Below are positions 22,838-35,706 of a DNA stretch of 64,000 nt, piece after piece (positions within the stretch are counted from its first letter, which is position 1; each line of letters starts with the position of its first letter). This DNA is from Gordionus sp. m RMFG-2023 (taxonomy: Eukaryota; Nematomorpha; Gordioida; Chordodea; Parachordodidae), in the NCBI RefSeq assembly GCF_954871325.1, contig NC_088779.1:18168846-18232845 (forward strand), read 5' to 3'. The notes under the pieces are model-generated. The model did not search any database, had not been told where the DNA came from, and was given only the letters and a program-made list of their open reading frames with translations. A program made the translations under genes and the position numbers.

Positions 22838-24898
22838 TGTTGTAATATTCAAATAAGAAAAATAAATAAAAAAGATATATTATTCAGATTAAATAAAGTT
22901 CAATATTTTAAGTTGGTTGTTTAAACACTATGTAATGAATAGTATAGAAAAGTATAAATATTTTATTTGTAAGATGATGATAATTACTATTTTGCGAACT
23001 TAATTTTTAATTTTAATTTATATTTATTTTATTTTATTTTTCTTTTATTTTGATTATGTTTTCATTTTATATTTAAGTATTTAATTAAGATTTAATATCA
23101 TATTTTAGTTCTAACTTTTATTTATTTGACAATGATGTTGGAGAGAGGAGGCGCCATGGCAATTTCAACAATTCAGTCTAATTAACTCTTAAAAGAAATT
23201 CTAAATATAGGGGGAAGGGGATATATGAAAGGACTATCGACTAAAGAATGAGAGCAATAAAACAATGGTATCAATATTAATTTTAGTAATTCGGAAAAGA
23301 AGAGAATTAGTCGTTTAGCTAAAAAGAATTCGTCACAATAGATCGTTATAGGTACCAGTGATCGTTTTATATAATATTAGGTTGTAGATTAACCAAAAAT
23401 CTTAAAGAGAAACGGCTCTTCGTCATTATAAAAATTTATGCCGAAATCGAGCTCATGTAGAGATCGAATTTTTATTTGAGATCAAAAGATAAAAGAAATC
23501 TTTATCGTACAAGAGATCTTAAGACGAAGTTGATATATCGACAAGCGACTAGGCAGAACAAGTGGTCAATACCAGGATGCAATCGTTAATAATTGACAAA
23601 TTATCACCATTGCTTATCAAAACTTTAGTATAAGATAAAAAATCGATGATCTAATAAACAAAAATTCGTGAAAAATGGCAGATCAAGCATCGCACATCGT
23701 TGCTCAAGATAAAGCAATGATCATTAGTTACAAGAGAACGTTAGAAACAAGCAAAAGACCTAGTTAATTTATCAGGAGAATTTAAGACGTAGTATCGATA
23801 ATCGTTGATTAATCAAGTTGTCAGTGCTAAGAGCTCATCGATAACAGACTAAGACAAGAAACAGAATCTATCGGTGATGTAAGTGAGCAGATGAAATAAA
23901 ACAGTAATGGGATATGTTAAGGTTGGCAGGGAGTTAGACAAGATTTAACAAAATGATTTGAAACTTTTAAATACATTTTAAAAATATTTAACTAAATAAA
24001 TATAATAAATTTATTCTTTATATATAAAAAAAATCTATTAAATAATTTAAATGAAACTATTAAATGAGGTTAATATAAATTTTCTTAATCAAATGAATGC
24101 AACATATAAAATTTTGCGCTATATAACAACCAGTATAATAAAATAATTATCCATGTTTAACATTTCACCCTCTAAAGGAACCCCGCCTATGTTCTCTTTA
24201 GACTTAAATCTTTTGTGTTCAAGGAGTTTCCCATCTATTTTGATCATAAAATCTGTCATAGTTTCGTCATGAAAAATGATAGTTATTTTGGTTGTAAAAT
24301 CTTTATTTGCTATAATATGGTTGAGTCTGCCATGGTTGTCTAAACTGATGTTTGTAATTATTATCATAATATATGTTGTTCTCAATATATGGCATCATTT
24401 GGGTATAGTCATATCTAGTATTAGTTGGTTTTTGTTCGTAAACTATCTTATCTTGTCTTACTCCCTCCAAATCTTTGAAAAACGGTTTAGTATATGATTT
24501 GACTTTGTCATCCTTCTCTTAATTATTATCATTGTTTGTTATTAAATATGTATGCGAAGACATTGAATAATTTTAGAATGTAGGTATTATTGAATAACGT
24601 CGCAATAAAATAAGAATCGTCGAATAATCGAAATAGAATTAATTTAACGAATAACGAATTTGATTATGAATAATTAAAGCAGAATAAATTCAAATATTGA
24701 ATTGGAATGAAATTAATAATTGGTCGCGTTTTATTTATTATATTATAAATATTGCGTTTTAAATAATTGCGTTTTACATAATAATTTTTATCAATATTAT
24801 TTGAATTTTATCTTTTTTTAAAAAAATACCTTTAATTGTAACGTTTTATATAATAATTTTTTTTTTTTAAATTTTAAATTTTACACCCTTATTTTTCA

Positions 24899-25300
24899 GG
24901 TTAATGATGCTTACTACCAAGTGAATGTATGGAAATATTCTAAATACCAACTTAATTTGCTAAATATCGACCAAAATTTATTAAAATGTAATAAGATTCT
25001 TATTATTTAATATATTGATACGGAATCACGTGGTCGAGTCCGGCCTCCTATATATTATCCCCCCAAGGATGGAACCACCAAGTTAGAATAAGAAAAAAAA
25101 CATGATCATTCCCGGGATTCGAACCCGGGAGCATGGGATAAGTAAACCAAGCTCTTGCCTACTAGGCCATAGAGGCTTTCCAAAAATCACGATTTTTCAA
25201 ATATATATTATAAATATATTTGGTAGTGCCTATCCAAATGAAAAATGGAAAAAATTAAAATTTGATAGATGGTACCTTAAGGTACCAAGCATCATTAACC
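24899..25300. repeat. Inverted-repeat (hairpin) sequence hosting SINE copy 1
   Basis: GGTTAATGATGCTT at 24899-24912 is perfectly inverted at 25287-25300, and ACTACCAA (24913-24920) is inverted at 25220-25227, hugging the SINE. A second palindrome, GGTACCTTAAGGTACC, lies at 25271-25286. This looks like a small foldback MITE interrupted by the SINE. Confidence 0.65.
24921..25219 (-). mobile_element. tRNA-derived SINE, copy 1
   Basis: On the minus strand the head at about 25100-25180 has an A box (TGGCCTAGTAGGC) and a B box (GGGTTCGAATCCCGG) spaced as in tRNA genes. The body follows with CTTGGTGGTTCCATCC, a GGAGGCCGGACTCGACC block and an AT-rich tail. A nearly identical copy lies at 38911-39205. 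The acceptor ends do not pair and the anticodon arm is not cleanly folded, so it is not a functional tRNA gene. Confidence 0.85.
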
Positions 25301-25859
25301 TATTTTTCAATATAAACAACTTTTTCATATCATAAATTTTCTTTAAATTGTTCTTTCTAAAAAGAATTTTTATTTCGCCTTTCATTTCTAATATATGATT
25401 TCCATATCATATTCTTAAAAACTTTTTTATCATCAAGATGTTTATCTATCACCTTGCCTCTCATAATAATAATTGTTTGAAATTTCTTTATTTTCACAGT
25501 TTTTTTAAATTTTTTATCAATTATAAAAGTTTTTATTTCATTATTTTCTTTAATGTTTATTTCCTTATTTTCATTAATCACAAATGTTTCAAATTTCATT
25601 ATATAATTTATCTCTTTTAGTTTATAAGAATCTCTTTCATTTTGAATATATGGTTCTAGATTTACAATTACAATGATAATTGCTTTTCTTATAATTATAC
25701 TAATTAGTCTTAAATAAGCATACACAAATATGGATGGCTTTATTGACTGGCAATCACCTGATATATATATTAATATGATTGATTTGTATGTATGGCATTT
25801 GTAACATTGATAATATATAATATAAATCTCATTTATAACATATCCCCACACATATGATC

Positions 25860-27001
25860 TTACAATTCCTCAATCAGCCGATTTGTAGGTTTCCTGCCTC
25901 TTTGTGATTTCCGCGTTTCTAGTTTTCCGTTATCTTCCACATTTTCTAAAATCTCAACTATATCCGACTCTTTATTTTTTATATTTTCCTCTTCTCTCTC
26001 TGACTCCATATTTTCTCCATTTTCTTTCTCTGGCCCAGACTTCTCCATTTCTTTAGCTACCTCCCTTTTTCGAAGTTGATCCGCATGCTTTCGTACCATT
26101 CTATCCTTGCTTTCTACCAAATAAGAATATCTTCCAGTTCTGGATTTTATAACTCCTTCTCTCCAACCTGAATTTATTTCATTATGCACCCATACCGGTT
26201 GTGCAATCTCAAATTCTCTCATATGACTATGTTCATCATGCGCTACTTTTTGTCGTATATTCGATCGTTCCATTTCATAACTAACATTAGGACGTAACCA
26301 ATTCAATCCCGTTTTTAAATTTTGCCCCAATAATAACTTAGCCGGTGAACGTCCAGTTGATTGATGCTCACCCATTCTATATGCTAGCAAAACTTCTCCC
26401 ATGGCTTCCTCGGGCTCCCTGATGTCTGTCCTAGTTGCAAAATATCCACTCTTGAGGGTTCGTATCGTTCTTTCCGCTAAACCGTTCGTTTTTGGATGGT
26501 ACGGTGTTGTATGTATCAATTTAATATTTTTCTCGAAACAAAATTTTCGGAATTCTCCAGAAATAAATTGAGGTCCATTATCTGATACGATTTGTCTAGG
26601 TGTTCCAAACCGTGCGAACCATTTCCTTAAAACCCTGATCATTGTCGTGGACGTGGTCTCTCTCATTAACTCAACCTCAACCCATTTAGTATGTGCATCA
26701 ACTCCAACTAACCATGAATACGAATCAATAGGCCCCGCGAAATCCAAATGAATTCGTTCCCATGGTATATTAGATATGTTCCACGAATATAAAGGAACCT
26801 TTATAATCAAGGCATACATTGACAAACATATTGTTCAATATCTTTATCGCAATTCGGCCACCAGCAATACATTCTAAAAATTGATTTCATAGCATTTATT
26901 CCTGGATGCCCTCTGTGTATAATTGTTAAAATTGATTTCCTCAAAATGGTTGGAATTACCAACTTCCCATTCCATTCAATAACATCATGATCTACTGACA
27001 A
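25860..27001 (-). pseudogene. Gypsy integrase region (fossil)
   Basis: The part nearer 27001 shows the zinc-binding region typical of retroelement integrases (HRGHPGINAMKS, then CWWPNCDKDIE). The following part carries the catalytic core with IHLDFAGPI, VSDNGPQF and HPKTNGLAERTI, where the D, D and E of the DDE triad are expected. A basic, Glu/Lys-rich tail follows. It belongs to the inner Gypsy fossil. Confidence 0.88.
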
Positions 27002-27007
27002 TTCCTC

Positions 27008-28762
27008 TCAGCGATTATAAAAACAAACTAACTCTGTATTTTTTTTCGCATCAAAATCCACCCATCCATGCTCAATGTTTTTAACTACTTTTTTAAACAA
27101 GCTATCATTCCTTGTTTCCTTTTGGAGTTCAACTTGACTAATATTTATATCGTGCAAATTTATAGCTCTAATTTTTAACGCGTTTTTTTGATCATTATTT
27201 GATTTTATGCCATCTATTGGCAGTCTAGATAATGTATCAGCTACTTTATTTTCTTTTCCAGGAACATATTCAATATCAAAATCATATGCGGACATTTTCC
27301 AAGCCCAGCGCGTTAATCGACTATTGGATATTTTTGGTAGTTCCCGTTTATCACCAAATAATTTTTCCAAAGGTTTGTGATCTGTTCGTAATAAAAATTT
27401 TCGACCAAAAATGAATGTATGAAATTTTTCCATACCAAACAAAAGTGCCCGTGCCTCTTTTCTATTGGTGCATAATTTTTCTCTGACTCTAGAAGTGTTC
27501 GCGAGGCAAATGCGATTGGTCTGCTAATATCTTTTTTCACTAAATGACATAACACAGCTCCAAAACCAGTGATGGAAGCGTCACATTCCAATATAATTGG
27601 CAAGTTTGGCGAATATGGAATTAGCGTTTTAGTTGTTGACAAAAGCTGTTTTATTTTATCAAATACCTCTTGTTCCTTGTCCGACCAACCCCAGCAAGAT
27701 TTAATGCTTGTTAATTTATGCAGAGGAGCGGCAATTCCATGTAGATGTGGCAAAAATCTCTCGTGATAATTCACAAGTCCTAAAAAAGATCGTAATTGGT
27801 GTATATTATTAGGAGTTGGTATCCTTCGAATAGCATCTATTTTTTCTTTCGCTGGATGTATTCCATATTTGTCTATTACGAAACCCAAAAAAGAAACTGA
27901 TTCATTTAAAAAACGTATTTTGGCCCATTTTGCCTTCATACCCACCTGTTTTAGTTTCATTAGTACTTTTTTTACGTTATTCAAATGTTCTACATCATTT
28001 TTTCCCGTTATAATAATATCGTCAAGATATACTCCGGTCATTTGGCAGTCTTGTAATAAATTGTCCATATAACTTTGAAATATGGTCGGCGCACTAGAAA
28101 GACTGAAAGGCATACATTGATATTGGAAATAACCAATGTGGGTCGATATGGTTAAGTATTCTTTTGAACTTTCTTTTATTGGTAATTGTAAATATGCATC
28201 TTTCAAATCTATTACCGTAAATTTCAATCCATCTTTTAATTTGGTTAAAAGATCATCCACCGTTGGTATAATATGATAATCGTACAAAATATATGGGTTT
28301 AATGTCACCTTAAAATCCGCACAAATCCTGATTTCTCCATTTGTTTTTCATACGTTTACCGTTGGAGTGGCCCATGTCAACCGTTTTTGTGTTGGATCAA
28401 TCGCCTTCAATATTCCTGATTTAACCAATCTATCGAGTTCCATTTCAATTGGTTTTCGTAATGGAAAAGGTACTCTACGAGCTGGCTATGATTTCGGCCT
28501 TGCTGCCTCACTCAAATGTATGCTAACTTCTATATCGTTCACCCGTCCAGGCTTGTCATCAAAAACACTAAAAAATTCTGTTGTCATGCCAGCAATTTGT
28601 TTATTGGTTGTCATAACCTCTTTATTTGTGATACTACGTATAGTCACTTGTCGTGGAATAAACATATTAAATGCCAGTATCCATGGTAGTCCAAATAATG
28701 GAATGTCATTTGAACGGGTCACCAAGACGAACCCTCACCATAGTTTCACCAAGCACATCTAG
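27008..28762 (-). pseudogene. Gypsy reverse transcriptase and RNase H region (fossil)
   Basis: RT landmarks include FTVIDLKDAYLQLP, MPFSLSSAPTIFQ and VYLDDIIITG (the YLDD catalytic box). They are followed by LRSFLGLVNYHERFLP and an RNase H region (LECDASITGFGAVL, RTDHKPLEKLFG). The order is that of Gypsy/Metaviridae elements. It belongs to the inner fossil. Confidence 0.9.
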
Positions 28763-28765
28763 CGG

Positions 28766-29880
28766 TTAGTTATCATATACTGATAAAGGTTTGGTTGGTC
28801 CAAGTTTGGGTCGGCCAATTTCATCCCAATATTGTTTCCCAATCACCGATACCTGTGCTCCCGTATCATAGTCAAATTCTATAGGTACTCCATTTATCCA
28901 AACAAATATCTTTGCACTATTTCTACCAATTTGGGAAATATTATTAATTGAATCTGATGAATCATTGTCATCTATATGCATAGCATGTAACTTCTGTCCC
29001 TTACAATATTTAGCATAATGCCCTACCTTTTTGCAATTATAACATTTCACCCTTGATGCAAAACATTGAAAAGGGGGATGAGTTCTTCCACATTTTGAGC
29101 ATTTATTAAACTTATCATTATTGTTAAATTTATTGTTATCTCTAAACTTAAAATTATTATTAATGTTATTGTAATAACTAAAATTACCCTTTTCTTTGTT
29201 ATTATTATATGAGTACTTTTGATTCGAAAAATTTTCTTGATTATTCTCTATCTACTCCTTAAGTTTATTGACTTTTTTTACCATCATATTTGTCACTTCA
29301 TCCTCAGCCCTTTCCATTGCCAAAGCCATATTTAAAACCTGTTGAAAACTCACCCTTCTCCCAAGTCATTTATTCCATCTGGAAATCTAGTGCGAATATC
29401 TTTCTCCAATGCACCCATTTTGATTCCAGCCACCATCTGATCCCTCAATCTCCCATCTAGGTCAGATTCAAATTTACATTCTTGAGCCAATTTTTTAAGT
29501 CGAGCTGCAAACTCCGCAACTGATTCACCAACCCCTCTTTCTATCCGAATAAATTTAATTCTCGAGCTAAATAATGTTGAAATAGGCTTAAAGACTTTCT
29601 TTCCCACTTCAATAATCTCTTCATAATTAAGATCTTTCAATATTTTTGGATAAACAAAGGACCTCATCTCTGCTAAATTACTAATACCCATATACGCAAA
29701 TAATATTTTTTTTTTGGTTTCATTATTTACTAATATACCTCTTATCTCCAACATATCATCAATATATTCAATGTAATCAGCAAAGTTGTTTTGATTGTCG
29801 AAGTTATCAAATTTGATCATAATGTTATCATTTTTTTCTTCTTTATTCATAATTACTTTATTTTTGTCTTCTTTGTTCAT
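28766..29880 (-). pseudogene. Gypsy gag, zinc knuckle and protease region (fossil)
   Basis: The upstream part (29350-29880) is a gag-like helical region with a retrotransposon-gag segment (VAEFAARLKKLAQECKF). The downstream part has CYNCKKVGHYAKYC, a CCHC zinc knuckle, and FDYDTGAQVSVIG, the aspartic protease DTGA site. It belongs to the inner fossil. Confidence 0.85.
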
Positions 29881-31539
29881 AATAAGATCATCGACAACGT
29901 CGCCAATATACTAATTAGTCTTAAATAAGCATACACAAATATGGATGGCTTTATTGACTGGCAATCACCATATATATATTAATATGATTGATTTGTATGT
30001 ATGACATTTATAACATTGATAATATATAATATAAATCTCATTTATAACAATAATGTATTTCTTTATCATATTTATTGTCTAATTTTCTATTTTTATAATA
30101 ATTCTCATTATTAGATTTACTAAAATTTTTATTAGAACAATTTTCTTTTATTTCTGTAGCCGATTTATAATTACATAAACACTTTAATGTACATAATGCT
30201 TTATCATAACTTGAATCTAACTCTCTTGGTAACATTGCTTTCATGACCAAAAATAAACCATCTGGTAAATTACATATTAAGCTTAGAATATTCTTACTAT
30301 CATAAAATATTAAATAATCTTCTAATTTGTCTATGGACTTTGTTTTATTGTTATTGCCCCATATAAGTTTATTCATAATTTAGAGATTTATAATTTAAAA
30401 TTTTAATTATTTTTCACAAATTAATCATTTCTTACGTGTTTTTAGAATGAAATAGAACTTTTTTTTTATCTAGTTGTCTATGTTCCAGTAACTAAAATCA
30501 TATTGTCTGTGGATTTAGAATATTTTGTAAGTCATCATAGCCCAATTTTAATTAGTTCGTCTAGTTTGATATCTAATTTAACAATTCTCCTCATTGTTGA
30601 TTTATCCATTTGATCACCATTTGGTAAGATTCCAGTGTCATGATCTAAATTATATTTTGCAGAAAAAAAAAATTTTAAAGATTTTAAAATGATAAATTCC
30701 GCTGCTACCATGTTAAGGTTGGCAGAAAGTTAGACAAGATTTAACAAAAAAATTTAAGATTTTTATTTATAAAAATATATATAAAATAATTTAACTAAAA
30801 AAATATAATAAATTTATTCTTTATATATAAAAAAAATCTATTAAATAATTTAAATGAAACTATTAAATGAAGCTAATATAAATTGTGTAAATTAAATGAA
30901 TGCGACATATAAAATTTTGCGCTATATAACAACCAGTATAATAAAATAATTATCTATGTTTAACATGATACATGCACTAATATTGGTATTTCGCAGAATG
31001 TGGGGTCAAATTTAGGTGGAAGGGTGTTGTATTATTCAAATAAGAAAAATGAATAAAAAATATTTATTATTCAGATTAAATAAAGTTCAAGATTTTAAGT
31101 TGGTTGTTTAAACACTATGTAAATGAATAGTATAGTAAAGTATATATAATCGGGAATATTTTACTTGTAAGATGATGATAATTATTATTTTGCGAACTTA
31201 ATTTTTAATTTTAATTTATATAAATTTTATTTTTCTTTTATTTTGATTATGTTTTCACTTTATATTTAAGTATTTAATAAAGATTTAGTATCATACGGTT
31301 CTAATCTCCCAATCTTAAATAACTTTGACAATTACATATTAAAATTTTGGAATGGGCTTGAAAATGATAAAAAAGGAAAAGGAAATAATTGAACCTCCCA
31401 AAGGGATTGAATGATTATATAAGGAAACTATCAATCTATAAGGTAGTTGGTTTTCATTTTAAGAAGTTTGTTAATGGAACTTTTGTTATATAAATGTGTA
31501 AATTGAGTTAGACTTATTCAAATTTAGAATGTCGAATAT

Positions 31540-32740
31540 AGTTTTATTTAGTCAGTATGTTTTATAATTACAATATCTCTTGTTTTTATAAATTGGTAGC
31601 CAGCTAAGGGCTTCATGGACCAAATTATTCCCCGCGTTTCTCATAATATGCTCAAATAGCTGAATTCTTCTTTTTTTCAGTTGTACTACTGCTGGAGTGT
31701 GTTTGGATAATTTCCATAAGCTAACATTTGAGATAACTCTAGAATATATATATCCATTAATAAGTCTTAGACATCTATTAATAAAAACTTGAAGTTTTTT
31801 AGTCTGAGTTTTATTAACATCCCAGGTATCGCTTTCATATAAAAGAATGGGGATAATCAACGAGTTAAACAACTGTAGTTTACTTTTAACCGATATTTCT
31901 CTTGTTATCCATAATTTAAAATATTTGTAAAACACTGATTTTGCATGTTTTATTCCAATTCTACTTCGTTCTTTATATGACCTTTGTTGTCCAAATTAAC
32001 CACAAGGTATTTGAATTCCTTGACCAAACTAATCCCTAACCTTTCAAAAGTATTGTTTGGGTTTATCACCCATGGAGAGGACATAATGACTGTTTCTTTA
32101 AAGTTAATAAGTCCTTCGCCACTATATGATTTAAGTATATCAAGGATACATACAACTTCCTCCATATATTTCGTAATGATTACAATATCGGATATAATGC
32201 GGTATTCCAAGTAAAGGCTATCTTGGTAGGATAAATTTAATAAATTAAATTCTCCTTATCTGCAATAATTTTATTCAAAACAATATTGAATAGAATAGGG
32301 AACAGAACACATCCTTGTTTAACTCCTTTTCGTACCATAAAGGAAGGAGATTGGACATTCTCCACTTTAAAAGTAGACATTAGCGAAGCGAGCCATCATG
32401 GTTTCTAAGGATTCTTACTAGGTTTAAGTCTAAACCACTATCTGTTAAAATATTCCAAAGAACTTCATGTTTGAAATCATATGCTTTTTTGATCTAAGAA
32501 GATGAAGAAAAAGGGAAGGTTATATCTGAAACATTTTTGTAAGGTAATCTTTAGCGCTAAAATAGGTTGAGGATGTTTCTATCTGATCTATATGCACAAA
32601 TATTATTTAATAATAAATGGCTTATAGAGTTTAATATTCGATCTTTTAGGAGTACCATGAAAATTTTAGAAGTTATAGACGTCAGCGCAATCGCTCTATA
32701 GTCATCAAAAGTGGATGGATTGGAAACCTTTGGGAAGTTG
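31540..32740 (-). pseudogene. LINE 3' half (RT end and C-terminal region), RTE-like
   Basis: Minus-strand fragments include LFNSLIIPILLYESDTWDVN and a KRRIQLFEHIMRNAGN stretch with HEALSWLP. These match the 'iLLYGsEtW' thumb/linker and the 'rRr..wlGHvlRm' tail of RTE/Craft-type LINEs. Nearer 32700 are RT palm/fingers remnants. The reading frame is interrupted many times. The 5' half continues at 36960-38250; a Gypsy fossil separates them. Confidence 0.75.
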
Positions 32741-32819
32741 CAAATTGCAATGTATTTAAATAAATAAATTTTTTTATTTGCTTAAAACTACCATTTATTA
32801 CAATTTATAAAAATAGAAA

Positions 32820-32854
<35 letters not shown>

Positions 32855-32976
32855 GATCATATTAAATTAATAGTTCTCAATAAATTATTTTGATACATTT
32901 CATTTGGCGACGATTTATTTTCAAGTCATTTTTGACGACTACGAATTATTTTAAATAAAAAGATTAAAATTATACT

Positions 32977-33899
32977 ATGCCTAACGAAGACTCAAAGAAA
33001 ATATTTCTGAAGAAAAACGAAGAAACATCAACACCTACTCAATTTCATATTCCAGAATTCGTAAAAGATAAAGTTAATATTCAGGATTACCTATATAATA
33101 TAGAACTCATTTTCAAGGTAAAAAATATTTTCGACCAAAATAAAAAAAAAGATTTATTATTGGCCTATATAGGCACTGAAAATTTAATTAAAATTAAAAA
33201 AATTTATTTTCCAAATAATTTAGGTAATATAAATTATTTAACTTTACTCGAGAATTTAGAAAATATTTTTAAGGATGTCTCGAGTATTTTTCTTCATGGA
33301 ATCAATTTTTTTACCTTAAAAAGAAATAACAAAACTATAATTGATTTTCCAATTAAATTAAAAAGCATTTGCGCTTTATGTAATTTTAAATCGCCGGTTG
33401 ATGAACTCTTAAGAGATATTTTCATCTTAGGAGTAGGGATGCTTGAGCTGGACAAAGAACTTCGGTCAAAATATGCCGAAGGAAATATTACTTTTGAAAA
33501 TACTGTGCTTCTACATATCGCGCTGTCTTTATTGGAGAAGGAAACCCTGACAGAGTTAATAAAATAATTAAACATAAGCCTATGCAAGGTTCCAAAAATA
33601 CTTATTTTAGGAACAATTATAACAACGTAAACAAATTCAATAACAATAATAATAATTATAATGCTAACAAATTCAACCTTAATTTTTATAAACCAAGTTT
33701 TAAACCTAATTTCAGTCAAAAAAAAGTAATATGCTTTAGGTGCGGAAAAGCAAACCACATAGCGAAAGAGTATAGAATGCATGCTATACAAATGATTTTA
33801 CCACGGACACCTCGCCTGTCTTTTGCTAATAAAGCTACAATCGATGCGAAGATAAATGGGCTGCAGCTTACTATGGAATTCGATACGCGCGGCGTGTAG
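32977..33899 (+). pseudogene. Gypsy gag and zinc knuckle (fossil)
   Basis: A 196-residue gag-like frame shares pattern with the gag of the inner 25.7-30-kb fossil (DLLLAYIGTENL versus KILFAYMGISNL). It is followed by an Asn-rich linker and a CFRCGKANHIAKE knuckle, then the start of the protease region. Confidence 0.8.
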
Positions 33900-34258
33900 T
33901 GTGATAGATGAGGTTACCTGGAGTCGCATAGACAAACTCCCATTATCACCTGCTTATAAAATAGTAGGATACAACCATATCAAAATCGAAATATTGGGTA
34001 AATGTTTAGTGGAGGTCGAAGTAGAAAATATTTCAAAATTTTTACCTATTTGGGTAGTTAAGGGTGAGAATTCCCTTATTTTTGGAATGCCCTTTCTTAA
34101 AGAATTTGATATAAAACTTCCTGAAGAAGTTCGTATTAATAATATAAATATGCAAGATTCCAGTTTAAATACTATTGTTTCAAAATTTCCGCAAGTTTTA
34201 AAAAAAATTAAGACAAATAAAATTACAGGAAGCCGTCATCAAGATACAACCAAATAAA

Positions 34259-35170
34259 GTGCCAATTGCTTTGCCATCTAGAAGAATTCCATTTCCGTTG
34301 CGTCGAACCGTTGAAGCTGAGTTGGACAAACATTTAGATGAAGGCGTTATCGAGAAGGTAGATCCAACAAAGACTCCAATTACTTGGGCTACGCCAACGG
34401 TTAGTATTTTAAAGAAATCCGGTGCTGTGCGGATATGCGGAGATTTTCGTTTAACAATCAACAAATATTTAGCTATAGATAACGATTTATTACCAACTTT
34501 CGTCTACCTGACAAATAGGATCGCGGGTGGTAAAATATTTTCAACGATAGATTTAAGAGATGCATTATAACAATTCGGAGTTAGTCCAGAATGTAGAGAT
34601 CTTTTAGTAATTTCGACTCATGTCGGTTATTACCAATATCAAAGAATTTCTTTTGGGTTGACTAGCGCTCCTATAATATTTCAACGTTTTATGCAAAACT
34701 TAATAAAGAAAATTCCTATGGTTAGTGTATTTTTAGACGATGTAATTATTGCAGGCGAGAATAATTTTGATCATATAGTTAATCTAGAAGAAGTATTAAG
34801 AAGATTTTATAAGGCTGGACTGACAACGACGACCGATAAAATTAAAATTGGAGAAAAGTCAGTTACTTATTTAGGTCATGTTAATGATGAATTTGGAATT
34901 CACCCGACCGAAGATAAGATTAATGCTATAAAAAATTGTAAAACACCGTCTAATGTTAAAGAATTATGTTCGTTTTTGGGAATGGTAAATTATCATGAAT
35001 CGTTTATTAAAAATTTACATTCTATTTGTGCATCTTTACACCGACTAACGAGTAAAAATGTGAGTTGGTTTTGGTCAGCTAAAGAAGATGAAATATTTAA
35101 TGTAGTTAAAAAAATATTATCAAAAGAAGATACAATAATATTCCTTATTCAGCCGATATTCCTGTCCTGA
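34259..35170 (+). pseudogene. Gypsy reverse transcriptase (fossil)
   Basis: Legible RT landmarks are VRICGDFRLTIN, KIFSTIDLRDA, SVFLDDVIIAG and LCSFLGMVNYHESF. RNase H traces (SCDASEDSLG, DHKPLKYILGD) follow to about 35520. Confidence 0.87.
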
Positions 35171-35706
35171 TTTCTTGTGACGCTTCCGAAGATAGTCTAG
35201 GAACTGTTATTGCACACTGATTTCTTACTGGCCAGGAAAAACCGATTGCTTCGAGGACACTTTCGGCGGCTGAAAAGAATTACGCCACTATTGATTGGGA
35301 GGCTTCGGCGATCATGTTCGCTATCGAGAAGTTTCATCAATATATTTATGATTTTATTTTGGTTACAGATCATAAACCTTTAAAATATATCTTAGGTGAT
35401 AAAAGAGACCTAAATAAAATAAAAAATAACCGTTTAATACGATGGGCCACGAATTAAATTACGACTATGAGATAATTCATAGGCCGGGTAATCAAAACAG
35501 ATGCGCCGACGCTCTGTCCCGTTTGGGGGTAAAGAGAGAAAAAATTAATGAAGTTAAAAAAAATTTTAAAATGAAATTAGAGAGTAAAAATCAATTTAAT
35601 TGAAGATTTATCGTTCACTCGAAGTAAAATTATAAGTGAAACGATCAATGATATAAATCTAAGAGAGATCATTAAATTAATAAAAAATCATTGGCATATT
35701 GATAAT

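Larger units (their letters stand above)
25696..30049 (-). mobile_element. Inner Gypsy-type LTR retroelement fossil
   Basis: LTRs at 25696-25840 and 29907-30049 are nearly identical, with only a few differences, so this is the youngest layer of the nest. Target duplications ATAAT lie at 25691-25695 and 30050-30054. On the minus strand the interior begins TTGGCGACG, a primer-site start shared with the element at 32751. Parts in order are gag (29350-29880), zinc knuckle plus protease (28766-29050), reverse transcriptase and RNase H (27008-28762) and integrase (25860-27001). It is complete in layout but broken, with roughly five interruptions. Confidence 0.93.
23915..30965 (-). mobile_element. 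Middle LTR-element fossil (Copia-like primer site)
   Basis: LTRs of about 250 bp, 23915-24162 and 30711-30965, begin TGTTAAGGTTGGCAG and end ATGTTTAACA. On the minus strand the sequence inside the right LTR starts TGGTAGCAGCGG, close to the complement of initiator tRNA-Met, a primer site common in Copia elements. AGAGGGTGAAA before the left LTR is a plausible polypurine tract. Flanks GGATA/TGATA resemble a 5-bp duplication. A short gag-like reading frame (30038-30376) remains; no polymerase is legible. It is broken and split by a younger Gypsy insertion and by a SINE-bearing hairpin. Family assignment is tentative. Confidence 0.72.
22838..31336 (+). mobile_element. Outermost LTR-element fossil of a three-deep nest
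   Basis: Two direct repeats of about 300 bp form its LTRs: 22838-23136 and 31025-31336. They share TGTTGTA.TATTCAAATAAG, 'aagttggttgtttaaacac' and 'ttttgcgaacttaattttt', and both end ...TTTGACA. A purine tract (AGGTGGAAGGG) immediately before the right LTR sets plus orientation. Flanks ATTAA/ATTAC resemble a 5-bp target duplication. Without the nested insertion its interior is only about 840 bp and shows no recognisable protein, so it was probably a short non-autonomous element. The LTR pair is the most diverged of the three, so it is the oldest layer. Confidence 0.8.

Noticed and set aside
25100-25180. Functional tRNA gene on the minus strand
   Set aside because: A and B boxes are good, but the acceptor strands do not pair, no clean anticodon arm folds, and the same unit with the same flanking body recurs at 39.1 kb; it is a SINE head.
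27232-28762. Plus-strand frames at 27232, 27569, 27869 and 28367
   Set aside because: All are antisense to the Gypsy reverse transcriptase region.
33294-33791. Minus-strand 165-codon frame
   Set aside because: Antisense to the gag of the Gypsy fossil at 32751-36954; hydrophobic because of the AT-rich template.
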